From Streptomyces sp. YIM 121038 (lineage in GTDB: Bacteria; Actinomycetota; Actinomycetes; Streptomycetales; Streptomycetaceae), in NCBI RefSeq assembly GCF_006088715.1, contig NZ_CP030771.1, positions 7,128,001-7,192,000 of the forward strand: 64,000 nucleotides of DNA, in the 5' to 3' direction. The notes beneath the pieces were generated by a model, which had not been told where the DNA came from, made no database searches, and saw only the letters and a program-made list of their open reading frames with translations. How positions within the stretch are numbered: position 1 is the stretch's first letter; every line of letters begins with the position of its first letter. Positions 23,825 through 33,133 of this stretch are shown here, piece by piece. The translations under genes and the position numbers were made by a program.

Positions 23825-25954
23825 TCACGCGGGGACGCTGGCGAGTCCCTGCTCCAGGAACCGCTTGCCGTTCACGCGCTCGCTGACGCCCTCGCGGTCC
23901 AGGTACGGCGTGACGCCGCCCAGGTGGAAGGGCCAGCCCGCGCCGGTGATCAGGCACAGGTCGATGTCCTGTGCCTCGGCGACGACGCCCTCGTCGAGCA
24001 TGAGGCCGATCTCCTGGGCGACCGCGTCCAGGACGCGGGCGCGGACCTGCTCCTCGGTGAGGACCGTGTCGCCCTGCTTCAGGAGCGCCGCGACCTCCGG
24101 GTCCAGCTCCGGCTTGCCGCTGTCGTAGACGTAGAAGCCGCGCTTGCCCGCCTCGACGACGGCCTTCAGGTTCGGGGAGACCGTGAAGCGGTCCGGGAAG
24201 GCGCGGTTCAGCGTTTCCGAGACGTGCAGGCCGATGGCCGGGCCGACCAGCTCCAGGAGCACGAGCGGGGACATCGGCAGACCGAGCGGCTCGACGGCCT
24301 TCTCGGCGACCTCGACCGGCGTGCCCTCGTCGATGACGTTCTGGATCTCGCCCATGAAGCGGGTGAGGATGCGGTTCACGACGAACGCCGGGGCGTCCTT
24401 CACCAGGACCGCGGTCTTCTTCAGTTTCTTGGCGACGCCGAAGGCCGTGGCCAGGGAGGCGTCGTCGGTCTGCTCGCCGCGCACGATCTCCAGGAGCGGG
24501 AGGATCGCGACCGGGTTGAAGAAGTGGAAGCCGACGACCCGCTCGGGGTGCTTCAGCTTCGACGCCATCTCGGTCACCGAGAGCGAGGAGGTGTTGGTGG
24601 CGAGGATCGCGTGCGCCGGGGCGACCGCCTCGACCTCCGCGAACACCTGCTGCTTGACGCCGATCTCCTCGAAGACGGCCTCGATGACGAAGTCGGCGTC
24701 GGAGAAGCCCTCGGCCTTGTCCAGGACACCGGTCACCAGGGCCTTGAGGCGGTTGGCCTTGTCCTGGTTGATCCGGCCCTTGCCGAGCAGCTTGTCGATC
24801 TCGGCGTGGACGTAGCCGACGCCCTTGTCGACGCGCTCCTGGTCGATGTCGGTCAGGACGACCGGCACCTCCAGACGGCGCAGGAAGAGCAGGGCCAGCT
24901 GCGAGGCCATCAGACCGGCGCCGACGACGCCCACCTTGGTGACCGGGCGGGCCAGGTTCTTGTCCGGGGCGCCCGCGGGGCGCTTGCCGCGCTTCTGCAC
25001 CAGGTTGAACGCGTAGATGCCGGAGCGCAGTTCGCCGCCCATGATGAGGTCGGCGAGCGCGGTGTCCTCGGCGTCGAAGCCCTGCTGGGCGTCGCCGTCC
25101 TTCGCGGCCGCGATGATCTCCAGGGCGCGGTACGCGGCCGGGGCCGCGCCGTGCACCTTGGCGTCGGCGATGGCGCGGCCGCGGGCGACCGCCGCGTCCC
25201 AGGCCTCGCCGCGGTCGACGTCGGCGCGGGCCACCTCGACGTCGCCCTTGAGGACGGAGGCCGTCCACAGCAGCGACTGCTCCAGGAAGTCGGCGCCCTC
25301 GAACAGCGCGTCGGCGATGCCGAGCTCGAAGACCTGCTGGCCCTTGAGCTGCTTGTTCTGGTTCAGCGAGTTCTCGATGATGACCGAAACCGCGCGGTCG
25401 GCACCGATCAGGTTCGGCAGCAGGGTGCAGCCGCCCCAGCCCGGTACGAGACCGAGGAAGACCTCGGGCAGCGAGAAGGCGGGCAGCGCCTTCGACACCG
25501 TGCGGTAGGTGCAGTGCAGACCGACCTCGACGCCACCGCCCATGGCGGCGCCGTTGTAGTACGCGAACGTCGGTACGGCGAGCGCGGACAGGCGCTTGAA
25601 GACGTCGTGGCCGCCCTTGCCGATGGCCAGCGCGTCCTCGTGGCGCTTGAGCAGCTCGACGCCCTTGAGGTCGGCGCCGACGGCGAAGATGAACGGCTTG
25701 CCGGTGATGCCGGCGCCGACGATCGTGCCCTCGGCGGCCTCCTGCTCGACCTGGTCGATCGCGGCGTTCAGGTGCGCGAGCGACTGCGGGCCGAAGGTGG
25801 TCGGCTTGGTGTGGTCGAAGCCGTTGTCGAGCGTGATCAGCGCGAAGCGGCCCGCGCCCGGCAGGTCGAGGTGGCGTACGTGCGCCTGGGTCACGACCTC
25901 GTCCGGGAACAGCTCGGCGGCACCCTTCAGAAGCTCGGCGGTGGTGGTGCTCAC
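23825..25954 (-). CDS. fadB: Multifunctional fatty-acid oxidation protein: enoyl-CoA hydratase / 3-hydroxyacyl-CoA dehydrogenase
   Basis: 709 aa. The N-terminal crotonase domain (about 15-220) shows the oxyanion-hole patterns VGADLKGVELL and GAAMGGGVEVGLHC. The NAD-binding dehydrogenase domain begins near residue 320 with TKVGVVGAGLMASQLA, followed by the C-terminal dehydrogenase helices (VGFHFFNPVAILPLLEIVRG, FVVNRILTRFMGEIQN). It hydrates and oxidises acyl-CoA intermediates of beta-oxidation. GTG 25954 overlaps the fadA stop by 4 bp and has GGGAGGG upstream, so the order is fadA-fadB with coupled translation. Confidence 0.94.
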   Translation of the reverse strand: MSTTTAELLKGAAELFPDEVVTQAHVRHLDLPGAGRFALITLDNGFDHTKPTTFGPQSLAHLNAAIDQVEQEAAEGTIVGAGITGKPFIFAVGADLKGVELLKRHEDALAIGKGGHDVFKRLSALAVPTFAYYNGAAMGGGVEVGLHCTYRTVSKALPAFSLPEVFLGLVPGWGGCTLLPNLIGADRAVSVIIENSLNQNKQLKGQQVFELGIADALFEGADFLEQSLLWTASVLKGDVEVARADVDRGEAWDAAVARGRAIADAKVHGAAPAAYRALEIIAAAKDGDAQQGFDAEDTALADLIMGGELRSGIYAFNLVQKRGKRPAGAPDKNLARPVTKVGVVGAGLMASQLALLFLRRLEVPVVLTDIDQERVDKGVGYVHAEIDKLLGKGRINQDKANRLKALVTGVLDKAEGFSDADFVIEAVFEEIGVKQQVFAEVEAVAPAHAILATNTSSLSVTEMASKLKHPERVVGFHFFNPVAILPLLEIVRGEQTDDASLATAFGVAKKLKKTAVLVKDAPAFVVNRILTRFMGEIQNVIDEGTPVEVAEKAVEPLGLPMSPLVLLELVGPAIGLHVSETLNRAFPDRFTVSPNLKAVVEAGKRGFYVYDSGKPELDPEVAALLKQGDTVLTEEQVRARVLDAVAQEIGLMLDEGVVAEAQDIDLCLITGAGWPFHLGGVTPYLDREGVSERVNGKRFLEQGLASVPA

Positions 25955-27165
25955 TTGCCCTCCCAGTGGGGGTTCTCCCAGATGACCGTCGCGCCCATGC
26001 CGAAGCCGACGCACATGGTGGTGAGGCCGTAGCGGACCTCCGGCTGCTCCTCGAACTGCCGTGCCAGCTGCGTCATCAGACGCACGCCGGAGGAGGCCAG
26101 CGGGTGGCCGAAGGCGATGGCGCCGCCGTACTGGTTGACGCGCGCGTCGTCGTCGGCGATGCCGTAGTGCTCCAGGAAGGCGAGCACCTGGACGGCGAAG
26201 GCCTCGTTGATCTCGAACAGGCCGATGTCACCGATGCCGAGTCCGGCCTTGGCGAGGGCCTTCTCGGTGGCCGGGATCGGGCCGTAGCCCATGACCTCGG
26301 GCTCCACACCGGCGAACGCGTAGGACACCAGCCGCATCTTGACCGGCAGGCCGTTCTCGCGGGCGAAGTCCTCGGAGGCGATGATCGAGGCGGTGGCGCC
26401 GTCGTTGAGGCCGGCGGCGTTTCCGGCGGTGACGCGGCCGTGCGTACGGAACGGCGTCTTCAGCCCCGCGAGGTTCTCCAGGGTGGTGCCCGGACGCATC
26501 GGCTCGTCCTGCGTGGCGAGGCCCCAGCCGGTCTCGCCGGTCTCGGGGGTCGTGCGCCGGACCGAGATCGGCACGAGGTCCTGCTGGATCTTGCCGTTGG
26601 CGTACGCCTTGGCGGCCTTCTCCTGCGAGCGCACGGCGTACTCGTCGGCGCGGAGCTTGGTGATGGAGGGGTAGCGGTCGTGCAGGTTCTCGGCGGTCAT
26701 GCCCATGAACAGGGCGGACTCGTCGACCAGCTTCTCGCTCACGAACCGGGGGTTCGGGTCGACGCCCTCGCCCATCGGGTGGCGGCCCATGTGCTCGACA
26801 CCACCGGCGATCACGGCGTCGTACGCGCCGAAGGCGATCGACCCGGCGGTCGACGTCACGGCGGTGAGCGCGCCCGCGCACATCCGGTCGATCGAGTAGC
26901 CCGGCACGGACTGCGGAAGGCCCGCGAGGATCCCGGCGGTGCGGCCGAGGGTGAGCCCCTGGTCACCGATCTGCGTGGTGGCGGCGACGGCGACCTCGTC
27001 GATCTTGGCGGGGTCAAGCGCCGGGTTGCGGCGGAGCAGCTCCCGGATCGCCTTGACGATCATGTCGTCGGCCCGGGTCTCGTGGTAGATGCCCTTCGGG
27101 CCCGCCTTGCCGAACGGGGTGCGGACGCCGTCGACGAAGACGACGTCCCTGACGGTACGAGGCAC
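25951..27165 (-). CDS. fadA: Acetyl-CoA acyltransferase (thiolase)
   Basis: 404 aa. It performs the thiolytic cleavage that ends each beta-oxidation turn. The acyl-accepting Cys96 lies in SIDRMCAGALTAV, the catalytic His in FGHPLASSGVRL, and the second Cys in MCVGFGMGA (GFG instead of the commoner GGG). EINEAFAV is also present. GTG 27165 has GGAGGAG upstream. It leads the fadA-fadB operon; the palindrome at 27223-27232, about 60 bases before the start, may be the operator. Confidence 0.95.
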   Translation of the reverse strand: MPRTVRDVVFVDGVRTPFGKAGPKGIYHETRADDMIVKAIRELLRRNPALDPAKIDEVAVAATTQIGDQGLTLGRTAGILAGLPQSVPGYSIDRMCAGALTAVTSTAGSIAFGAYDAVIAGGVEHMGRHPMGEGVDPNPRFVSEKLVDESALFMGMTAENLHDRYPSITKLRADEYAVRSQEKAAKAYANGKIQQDLVPISVRRTTPETGETGWGLATQDEPMRPGTTLENLAGLKTPFRTHGRVTAGNAAGLNDGATASIIASEDFARENGLPVKMRLVSYAFAGVEPEVMGYGPIPATEKALAKAGLGIGDIGLFEINEAFAVQVLAFLEHYGIADDDARVNQYGGAIAFGHPLASSGVRLMTQLARQFEEQPEVRYGLTTMCVGFGMGATVIWENPHWEGK

Positions 27166-27222
27166 GATGGCTCTCCTCCAGGGTGCGGTGCGCCTGCGGC
27201 GCGCTTCCTGGGGTCATGCTAC

Positions 27223-27232
27223 TTACCGGTAA
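27223..27232. promoter_or_regulatory. TTACCGGTAA palindrome upstream of fadA, candidate operator
   Basis: A perfect 10-bp palindrome lies 58 bases before the fadA start, in a locally A+T-richer stretch. TetR-family regulators of lipid catabolism bind palindromes of this kind. The regulator is not encoded nearby. Confidence 0.45.
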
Positions 27233-27408
27233 CTAGTAGGCCAAGGGTGGTCCGGGGGAGGCCCATGTCACATGCGCGACACCTGACCGAATCCTTGCCC
27301 CTCGCCCCACCCGGCAGCCGCCGCCCCGGCGATCCCACCGCGGCCCCACCCGCCCGAGGCACGCCGACCCGGCCCGGCCCCGCGCCCCACCCCTGAGCCG
27401 CACCGGGC

Positions 27409-27700
27409 CCCTGCGCGGGGCCTGCGTGCCACAGCCGAGGCGGCACCTTGCCGCTGCGCGGGGGCCGGGGGGCGCCTCGCTCGTGCGGGGGACCTGTGTG
27501 CTGGGCAGTGCCTTGCTCCTGTGCGGGGCCTGTGTGCGGGGGCTGGGCGGCGCCTCGGCCCCGCGCGGGGTTGTGCGACGGCTGGGCGACACCTGGGCTC
27601 GGCGCCGGGCCTGTGACGGCTGGGCGGCGCCTTGCTCCTGCGCGGGGCCCCGCGTGACACCTGGGCTCCGCGGAACGGTTGCGCGGCACCTGGGGCCGCG
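27409..27700. repeat. Imperfect tandem repeat, period about 35-45 bp
   Basis: Roughly eight degenerate units built on CTGCGCGGGGCCTGTGTGC followed by CTGGGCGGCGCC, clearest at about 27527, 27570, 27600 and 27637. Units have drifted in sequence and length. Confidence 0.6.
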
Positions 27701-28118
27701 CCCACCAGGCTCTCGGCTTTGCTCGGGCAGGGGGTGCTCCGCTCGCCCCGCGGCACGAGGGCCCACGGCGAGGCAGGCCCGCCCGGCATCGCCGTGCCTG
27801 CCCGCGGCCCCGGCGACACGGACCCGTGCTCCGCATGTCCACCCCTGTCCCACCCACCCGCCCCCACCCGGGACGGGGCCGCACGCCCCCGAGCCGGAGC
27901 CTGGCCGCCGAGACTGGCGCAGACCCATGACGAAGTGCGAGGGGCGGGGTGCCACCCCCAGCCCCTCGCGCAGGCCCCCGGTCGACCAGGCTGCGGTGTG
28001 GTCCCACCCACCCGTTCCCCTCTAGGGCGAGCCTCCGCAAGACCCTCACTCGGCAGACCCCCGAGCCGGGCCCCGGCCAACCGGACCGGCGCAGTCCCAC
28101 CCGCCGCCCCCTCCGCCC

Positions 28119-28358
28119 GTGGTGTGCATCCGCAGGCCCCCGCACCCGCAAGCCCCGGGCCGGGCCTCGGTCAGCGAGACCGGCGTGGGCCCACCCGCCG
28201 CCCCCTCCGCCTGGGCCGGGGCGTGGCCTCGGCTGTCGAGGTCGCAGGGGTGACTCGTCGCCCGCCCCGACGGTGGTGTGCATGCGCAGGCCCCCGCACC
28301 CGCAAGCCCCGGGCCGGGCCTCGGTCAGCGAGACCGGCGTGGGCCCGCCCGCCGCCCC
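28119..28358. repeat. 86-bp near-perfect direct repeat, two copies
   Basis: 28119-28204 and 28273-28358 match with only a few differences, 154 bases apart. A third, more diverged relative precedes them at about 28055-28118. The low divergence suggests recent duplication or gene conversion. Confidence 0.8.
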
Positions 28359-28443
28359 CGCCCGGGCCGGGGTTCCGCAGGGTGGGGGTGGTCCCGCCGT
28401 CCCGCCCCCGCCAGTGGCGGGGCAGCTGGACGACGGGCCGGGA

Positions 28444-28603
28444 GCCGCCAGGTCGGGGTCCGGCCAGGTCGCTGAGGCAGGAACGGGCGGGCGGGTGGGA
28501 GAAGCCCGCCGCGGCAGCGGCGGAACCGCCGGACGCCGGGCCGCAAGCCGCCAGGTCGGGGCCCCGCCAGGTCACTGAGGCAGGAACGGGTGGGCGGGTG
28601 GGA
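28444..28603. repeat. 57-bp direct repeat, two copies
   Basis: 28444-28500 and 28547-28603 share GCCGCCAGGTCGGGG and GAGGCAGGAACGGG blocks, period 103 bases. Each copy runs into an inverted copy of the dispersed repeat also seen at 22071-22112. Confidence 0.75.
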
Positions 28604-28756
28604 GGCCGCCGCCGCGGTAGCGGCGGGCCGGACGAGCCGCCGCGGCGCTCCGCGTCGGGGCCGCGGCGGCAAGGCCGGGGAGTGTCGGGTGGGCGGGTGG
28701 GGAGATCCGTCGCGGTAGCGACGGGGCTGAGCACTCCGCCACGTGGGCGGCGGGAG

Positions 28757-28867
28757 CCAGCCAGGGCTAGCCGCGGCGGTGGCGGGACCGGGGCAGGCCA
28801 GGCGCAGCAATTGGGGCCCAGCCAGGGCCAGGCGTGGCGGTGGCGGGGTCCGGGCAGGGCCAGGCGC
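28757..28867. repeat. 49-bp direct repeat, two copies
   Basis: 28757-28805 and 28818-28867 both begin CCAGCCAGGGC and end CCAGGCGC, period 61 bases. They lie immediately downstream of the RNase D stop codon in the direction of that gene. Confidence 0.7.
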
Positions 28868-28900
28868 GGGGGTGGGGGCCGCGCCTGGCCGGGGGTGGGG

Positions 28901-30184
28901 TCAGGTGAGGGCCGCGGTGAGGGACGGGGCCACCTGTTCGATCTGCCAGGCGCGGGCGCCATGCGCCGCGAGGGCCGCGGACACCGACTCCACCCCCACC
29001 GGCACGGGCGGCTCCCAGCACACGCGCCGCACCGTGTCCGGAGTGATCAGATTCTCCTGCGGCATGTTCAGCCGCTCGGCGAGCTCCGAGACGGCGGCCC
29101 GCGCGGCGGAGAGCCGCGCCGCCGCGGCGGGGTCCCGGTCCGCCCAGGAGCGGGGCGGCGGCGGTCCGGTCACGGCCTGACCGGGCTGCGGCAGCTCCGC
29201 CTCGGGCAGCGCCTTGGCCCGCTCCACGGCGGCCTGCCACTGTTCGAGCTGGCGGCGGCCCATGCGGTGGCCGAAGCCGGTCAGCGCGGTCAGGGCGTGC
29301 ACGTTGGGCGGCAGGGCGAGGGCGGCCTCGACGATGGCGCCGTCGCTGAGCACCTTGCCGGGCGAGACGTCACGGCGCTGGGCGATCCGGTCGCGGGCGG
29401 TCCACAACTCCCGTACGACGGCCATCTGCCGGCGGCGGCGCACCTTGTGCATGCCGGAGGTGCGCCGCCAGGGGTCCTTGCGGGGCGGCGCGGGCGGCGC
29501 GCTGGCGATGGCGTCGAACTCCTGGCGGGCCCAGTCGAGCTTGCCCTGCCGGTCGAGCTCCTTCTCCAGGGCGTCGCGCAGGTCGACGAGGAGTTCCACG
29601 TCGAGGGCGGCGTACCGCAGCCAGGGCTCGGGCAGTGGGCGGGTCGACCAGTCCACGGCGGAGTGGCCCTTCTCCAGGACGTAGCCGAGGACGCTCTCCA
29701 CCATCGCGCCGAGTCCGACGCGCGGGAATCCGGCGAGACGGCCCGCCAGCTCCGTGTCGAAGATGAGCGACGGAATCATGCCTATTTCCCGTAGGCACGG
29801 GAGGTCCTGGGTGGCTGCGTGCAGCACCCATTCGGTGTCGGCGAGGGCGTCGCCGAGGCCGGACAGATCGGGGCAGGCGACGGGGTCGATCAGCGCGGTG
29901 CCCGCGCCTTCGCGGCGCAGCTGGACGAGGTAGGCGCGCTGGCCGTAGCGGTAGCCGGAGGCTCTCTCGGCGTCCACGGCCACCGGTCCCGTACCAGCGG
30001 CAAATGCCGCGATGACCTGCGTGAGTGTGTCCTGGTCCGCCACGACGGGCGGGATGCCGTCGCGCGGTTCGAGCAGGGGTGTGGGAGTCCCGTCGACGGA
30101 GACGCCTGTGACGCCTTCGTCCGGAGGAGCGCCTCCGGTGGTTCGCAGTGAGCTGTCTGCTGCGGTCTCTTGGGCGTCGGTCAC
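28901..30184 (-). CDS. Ribonuclease D-like 3'-5' exonuclease with HRDC domain
   Basis: 427 aa. The DnaQ-like exonuclease part carries the four acidic sites: VAVDAERASGYRYG, HAATQDLPCL, IFDTELAGRLAG and YAALDVELLVDLRDAL. A C-terminal HRDC helical domain follows (about residues 225-320). RNase D trims the 3' ends of structured RNAs. The start is GTG 30184. It lies 78 bases downstream of an orphan response-regulator gene on the same strand, separated by a terminator, and its own 3' side runs into the repeat region. Confidence 0.9.
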   Translation of the reverse strand: MTDAQETAADSSLRTTGGAPPDEGVTGVSVDGTPTPLLEPRDGIPPVVADQDTLTQVIAAFAAGTGPVAVDAERASGYRYGQRAYLVQLRREGAGTALIDPVACPDLSGLGDALADTEWVLHAATQDLPCLREIGMIPSLIFDTELAGRLAGFPRVGLGAMVESVLGYVLEKGHSAVDWSTRPLPEPWLRYAALDVELLVDLRDALEKELDRQGKLDWARQEFDAIASAPPAPPRKDPWRRTSGMHKVRRRRQMAVVRELWTARDRIAQRRDVSPGKVLSDGAIVEAALALPPNVHALTALTGFGHRMGRRQLEQWQAAVERAKALPEAELPQPGQAVTGPPPPRSWADRDPAAAARLSAARAAVSELAERLNMPQENLITPDTVRRVCWEPPVPVGVESVSAALAAHGARAWQIEQVAPSLTAALT

Positions 30185-30210
30185 CTGTCAAGGGTATCTG
30201 TGAACGGACG

Positions 30211-30244
30211 GCGCCCGTCGACGGAACGTTACGTCGACGGGCGC
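30211..30244 (-). terminator. Terminator of the orphan response-regulator gene
   Basis: A perfect 13-bp stem (GCGCCCGTCGACG, 30211-30223, with 30232-30244) and an 8-base loop, 18 bases after the stop codon of the minus-strand gene. Confidence 0.85.
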
Positions 30245-30262
30245 GCAGGGGGTGTAAATCAG

Positions 30263-30925
30263 TCAGTGGATGATTCCGGTGCGGAGGGCCACCGCTACCA
30301 TTCCGGCCCGGTCTCCGGTGCCGAGCTTGCGGGCGATCCGGGCGAGGTGGCTCTTGACGGTGAGTGCGGACAGGCCCATGGAGACGCCGATCGCCTTGTT
30401 CGACTGGCCCTCGGCGACGAGCCGCAGGACCTCGACCTCACGGCCCGACAGCTCGCGGTAGCCGCCCGGGTGGCTCGGGGCGCCCGGGGGGCGGCGGTGC
30501 ATACGGGCGGCGGCGGAGCCGATGGGGGCGGCGCCCGGCCGGGTGGGGAGCCCGACGTTGGTGCGGGTGCCGGTGACGACGTACCCCTTCACGCCGCCCG
30601 CGAGGGCGTTGCGTACGGCGCCGATGTCGTCGGCGGCGGACAGGGCGAGCCCGTTGGGCCAGCCCGCGGCGCGGGTCTCGGACAGGAGGGTCAGGCCGGA
30701 GCCGTCGGGAAGGTGGACGTCCGCGACGCAGATGTCGCGGGGGTTGCCGATGCGGGGACGAGCCTCCGCGATGGACGAGGCCTCGATGACGTCCCGTACC
30801 CCGAGGGCCCACAGGTGGCGGGTCACGGTGGAGCGGACACGGGGGTCGGCCACGACGACCATGGCGGTCGGCTTGTTCGGGCGGTAGGCGACCAGGCTTG
30901 CGGGCTGCTCGAGGAGAACGGACAC
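30263..30925 (-). CDS. Orphan LuxR-type response regulator with atypical receiver
   Basis: 220 aa. A C-terminal LuxR helix-turn-helix is clear (LSGREVEVLRLVAEGQSNKA, LTVKSHLARIARKLG). The receiver is odd: the usual two adjacent acidic residues are reduced to one in VVVADPRVR, although an Asp remains at the phosphorylation position (CVADVHLPDGSG). The linker is rich in Pro, Gly and Arg. No kinase gene is near, so it may work without phosphorylation or answer a distant kinase. GTG 30925 has AGGAGG 5 bases upstream. From memory, S. coelicolor has a response regulator at the same place beside RNase D. Confidence 0.85.
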   Translation of the reverse strand: MSVLLEQPASLVAYRPNKPTAMVVVADPRVRSTVTRHLWALGVRDVIEASSIAEARPRIGNPRDICVADVHLPDGSGLTLLSETRAAGWPNGLALSAADDIGAVRNALAGGVKGYVVTGTRTNVGLPTRPGAAPIGSAAARMHRRPPGAPSHPGGYRELSGREVEVLRLVAEGQSNKAIGVSMGLSALTVKSHLARIARKLGTGDRAGMVAVALRTGIIH

Positions 30926-31246
30926 CAGGCCTCCTGGGGGGTGGCGGCGGGACGGGCCGGCTCGGGGATGAAGCCGGGGCGAACCGTATGTTTCAAGGTC
31001 ACAGACCTCTTCGGCACCTCCTGTCCCGGGCTTTAGGGGATGATCACGATTTGGTGAGTAACAATTCGGGGCGATTCGGACATGCGATCGATCATCCGAC
31101 GATTCACCTGGGCGTATGGCGCACCCGGCGCGTCAAGCGGGCGCACGCGCCCCCAACCCGTGCGACGGACCGGCCGCCGCCGCGAGTGACGCCCCGCGGC
31201 CGCCCCCGCGCCAGGAACGCCGCCACCGCGGCGTCCCGGCCGAGCC
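30926..31246. other. Intergenic region with the promoter of the orphan regulator
   Basis: 321 bases without a gene. The middle (about 30985-31110) is markedly A+T-richer than its surroundings, as expected of a promoter region for the minus-strand regulator, and holds CGATCGATC. No operator or hairpin stands out, and no terminator was seen for the DUF3000 gene. Confidence 0.6.
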
Positions 31247-31906
31247 TCAGCTCAGCCGCGGGCCCCGGCGCTGCGGCAGCGTGACCACCGAGCCGTCCAC
31301 GGGCCCCGCGGGCGGCAGCCCCGCCACCTGGCACAGCAGATCGCACCACGCCGCGAGATGCGCCCCCGCGTCCGGTACGCCCCCCGCGCCCTCCCGCGGC
31401 GTCCACGAGGCACGGATCTCGATCTGCGAGGCGGGCGGCCGCTCCGCGAGCCCGCCGAAGTAGTACGACCCCGCACGCGTGACCGTCCCGCTCGGCTCCC
31501 CGCAGGAGAGCCCGCGCGCCTGGAGCGCCCCGGTCAGCCACGACCAGCACACCTCGGGAAGCAGCGGATCGGCCGCCATCTCCGGCTCCAGCTCCGCCCG
31601 CACCAGGGTCACGAGCCGGAACGTGCCCTTCCAGGCCTCGTGCCCCGCCGGGTCGTGCAGCAGTACGAGGCGCCCGTCCGCCAGGTCCTCGTCATCCTCG
31701 ACGACCGCCGCCTCCAAGGCGTACGCGAACGGCGCGAGCCGCTGCGGCGGCCGCGTCGGGTCGATCTCCACCTGCGGCCGCAGCCGTGCCTCCCGCAGCG
31801 CGTCGACCGCCGCGCGAAAGGGCGGCGGCGCCGTGTCCGCCACCACCCCCTGCGCTCCGTCCATCTCGCCAGCGCCGTCCGACCGTTGTCCCTGAGCCGC
31901 AGCCAT
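31247..31906 (-). CDS. DUF3000 family protein
   Basis: 219 aa, cytosolic, no signal or membrane segment. It matches the actinobacterial DUF3000 family: [20 protein letters not shown] near the start, [33 protein letters not shown] and IEIRASWTP. The function of the family is unknown. It diverges from hemE with 156 bases between starts, an arrangement I recall as common in actinobacteria. Nothing in the sequence suggests a catalytic site. Confidence 0.88.
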   Translation of the reverse strand: MAAAQGQRSDGAGEMDGAQGVVADTAPPPFRAAVDALREARLRPQVEIDPTRPPQRLAPFAYALEAAVVEDDEDLADGRLVLLHDPAGHEAWKGTFRLVTLVRAELEPEMAADPLLPEVCWSWLTGALQARGLSCGEPSGTVTRAGSYYFGGLAERPPASQIEIRASWTPREGAGGVPDAGAHLAAWCDLLCQVAGLPPAGPVDGSVVTLPQRRGPRLS

Positions 31907-32062
31907 GCGGGGAACATTAAGGGGAACTGCGGCTTCGCGCAGTCACCCCGCCGTTGCGCGGCGAGGTGTTCCGCCCCCGCGGGGCCGCCCGCACGCCCCG
32001 CGTCCGGCGTCGAACACCGACGGGCTTTCCCGCCGCGGGACGGGCCGTGCGAGACTTTCCCG

Positions 32063-33130
32063 GTGACTGTCAACGACCAGGCCACCGGCCAGCAGCCCGC
32101 AGCGACGTACGACTCCGCCTTCCTCAAGGCGTGCCGGCGCGAGGCGGTGCCGCACACGCCCGTGTGGTTCATGCGGCAGGCCGGGCGCTCCCTGCCCGAG
32201 TACCGCAAGGTCCGTGAGGGCACGGCCATGCTGGAGTCCTGCATGCGGCCCGACCTCGTCACCGAGATCACCCTGCAGCCGGTGCGCCGCCACGGCGTCG
32301 ACGCCGCCATCTACTTCAGCGACATCGTCGTCCCCCTGAAGGCCATCGGCGTCGACCTCGACATCAAGCCGGGCGTCGGACCCGTCGTGGAGCGGCCGAT
32401 CCGCACCCGCGCCGACCTCGCGCAGCTGCGCGACCTCACCCCGGACGACGTCTCGTACGTGACCGAGGCCATCGGCATGCTGACCGGCGAACTGGGCGCC
32501 ACGCCGCTCATCGGCTTCGCCGGTGCGCCGTTCACCCTCGCGAGCTACCTCGTCGAGGGCGGACCGAGCCGTAACCACGAGCACACCAAGGCGCTCATGT
32601 ACGGCGACCCGCAGCTGTGGGCCGACCTGCTCGACCGGCTCGCGGAGATCACCAGCGCCTTCCTGAAGGTGCAGATCGAGGCGGGCGCCTCCGCCGTGCA
32701 GCTCTTCGACTCCTGGGTGGGCGCCCTCGCGCCCGCCGACTACCGCCGCTCGATCATGCCCGCGTCGCGCAAGGTCTTCGACGCCGTCGCCTCGTACGGC
32801 GTGCCGCGCATCCACTTCGGCGTCGGCACCGGCGAACTGCTCGGCCTGCTCGGCGAGGCCGGGGCCGACGTCGTCGGCGTCGACTGGCGCGTCCCGCTCG
32901 ACGAGGCGGCCCGCCGCGTGGGCCCCGGCAAGGCGCTCCAGGGCAACCTCGACCCCGCCGTGCTCTTCGCCCCGCGCGAGGCCGTAGAGGTGAAGACCGA
33001 CGAGGTGCTCGCGGCGGCGGCCGGACTGGAGGGCCACGTCTTCAACCTCGGCCACGGCGTGCTGCCCTCCATGGACCCCGACGCCCTGACCCGGCTCGTG
33101 GAGTACGTGCACACGCGCACCGCCCGCTGA
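32063..33130 (+). CDS. hemE: Uroporphyrinogen decarboxylase
   Basis: 355 aa, normal length. It converts uroporphyrinogen III to coproporphyrinogen III, the last step before the heme branch. The N-terminal signature [16 protein letters not shown] and the second signature [17 protein letters not shown] are both present. GTG 32063 is used; the N-terminus before the signature is short and rich in polar residues. The downstream heme genes hemY and chdC lie 12 kb away, beyond the exopolysaccharide operon. The stop codon is only 3 bases from the end of the convergent spherulin-like gene. Confidence 0.97.
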   Translation: MTVNDQATGQQPAATYDSAFLKACRREAVPHTPVWFMRQAGRSLPEYRKVREGTAMLESCMRPDLVTEITLQPVRRHGVDAAIYFSDIVVPLKAIGVDLDIKPGVGPVVERPIRTRADLAQLRDLTPDDVSYVTEAIGMLTGELGATPLIGFAGAPFTLASYLVEGGPSRNHEHTKALMYGDPQLWADLLDRLAEITSAFLKVQIEAGASAVQLFDSWVGALAPADYRRSIMPASRKVFDAVASYGVPRIHFGVGTGELLGLLGEAGADVVGVDWRVPLDEAARRVGPGKALQGNLDPAVLFAPREAVEVKTDEVLAAAAGLEGHVFNLGHGVLPSMDPDALTRLVEYVHTRTAR

Positions 33131-33133
33131 CCC

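Larger units (their letters stand above)
27233..28900. other. Gene-free G+C-rich repeat region
   Basis: About 1.7 kb between fadA and the RNase D gene without a believable gene. All open frames here translate to Pro/Arg/Gly/Ala-rich low-complexity sequence without domains, and they owe their length to base composition. The stretch is built from several families of imperfect tandem repeats, listed separately. It may be a decayed insertion or an expansion of intergenic repeats. Confidence 0.75.

Noticed and set aside
27219..28283. Long frames in the repeat region encoding Pro/Arg/Ala-rich protein
   Set aside because: Several frames on both strands are open at once, all low-complexity, with no ribosome-binding site and no family. 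They reflect repeats and base composition.
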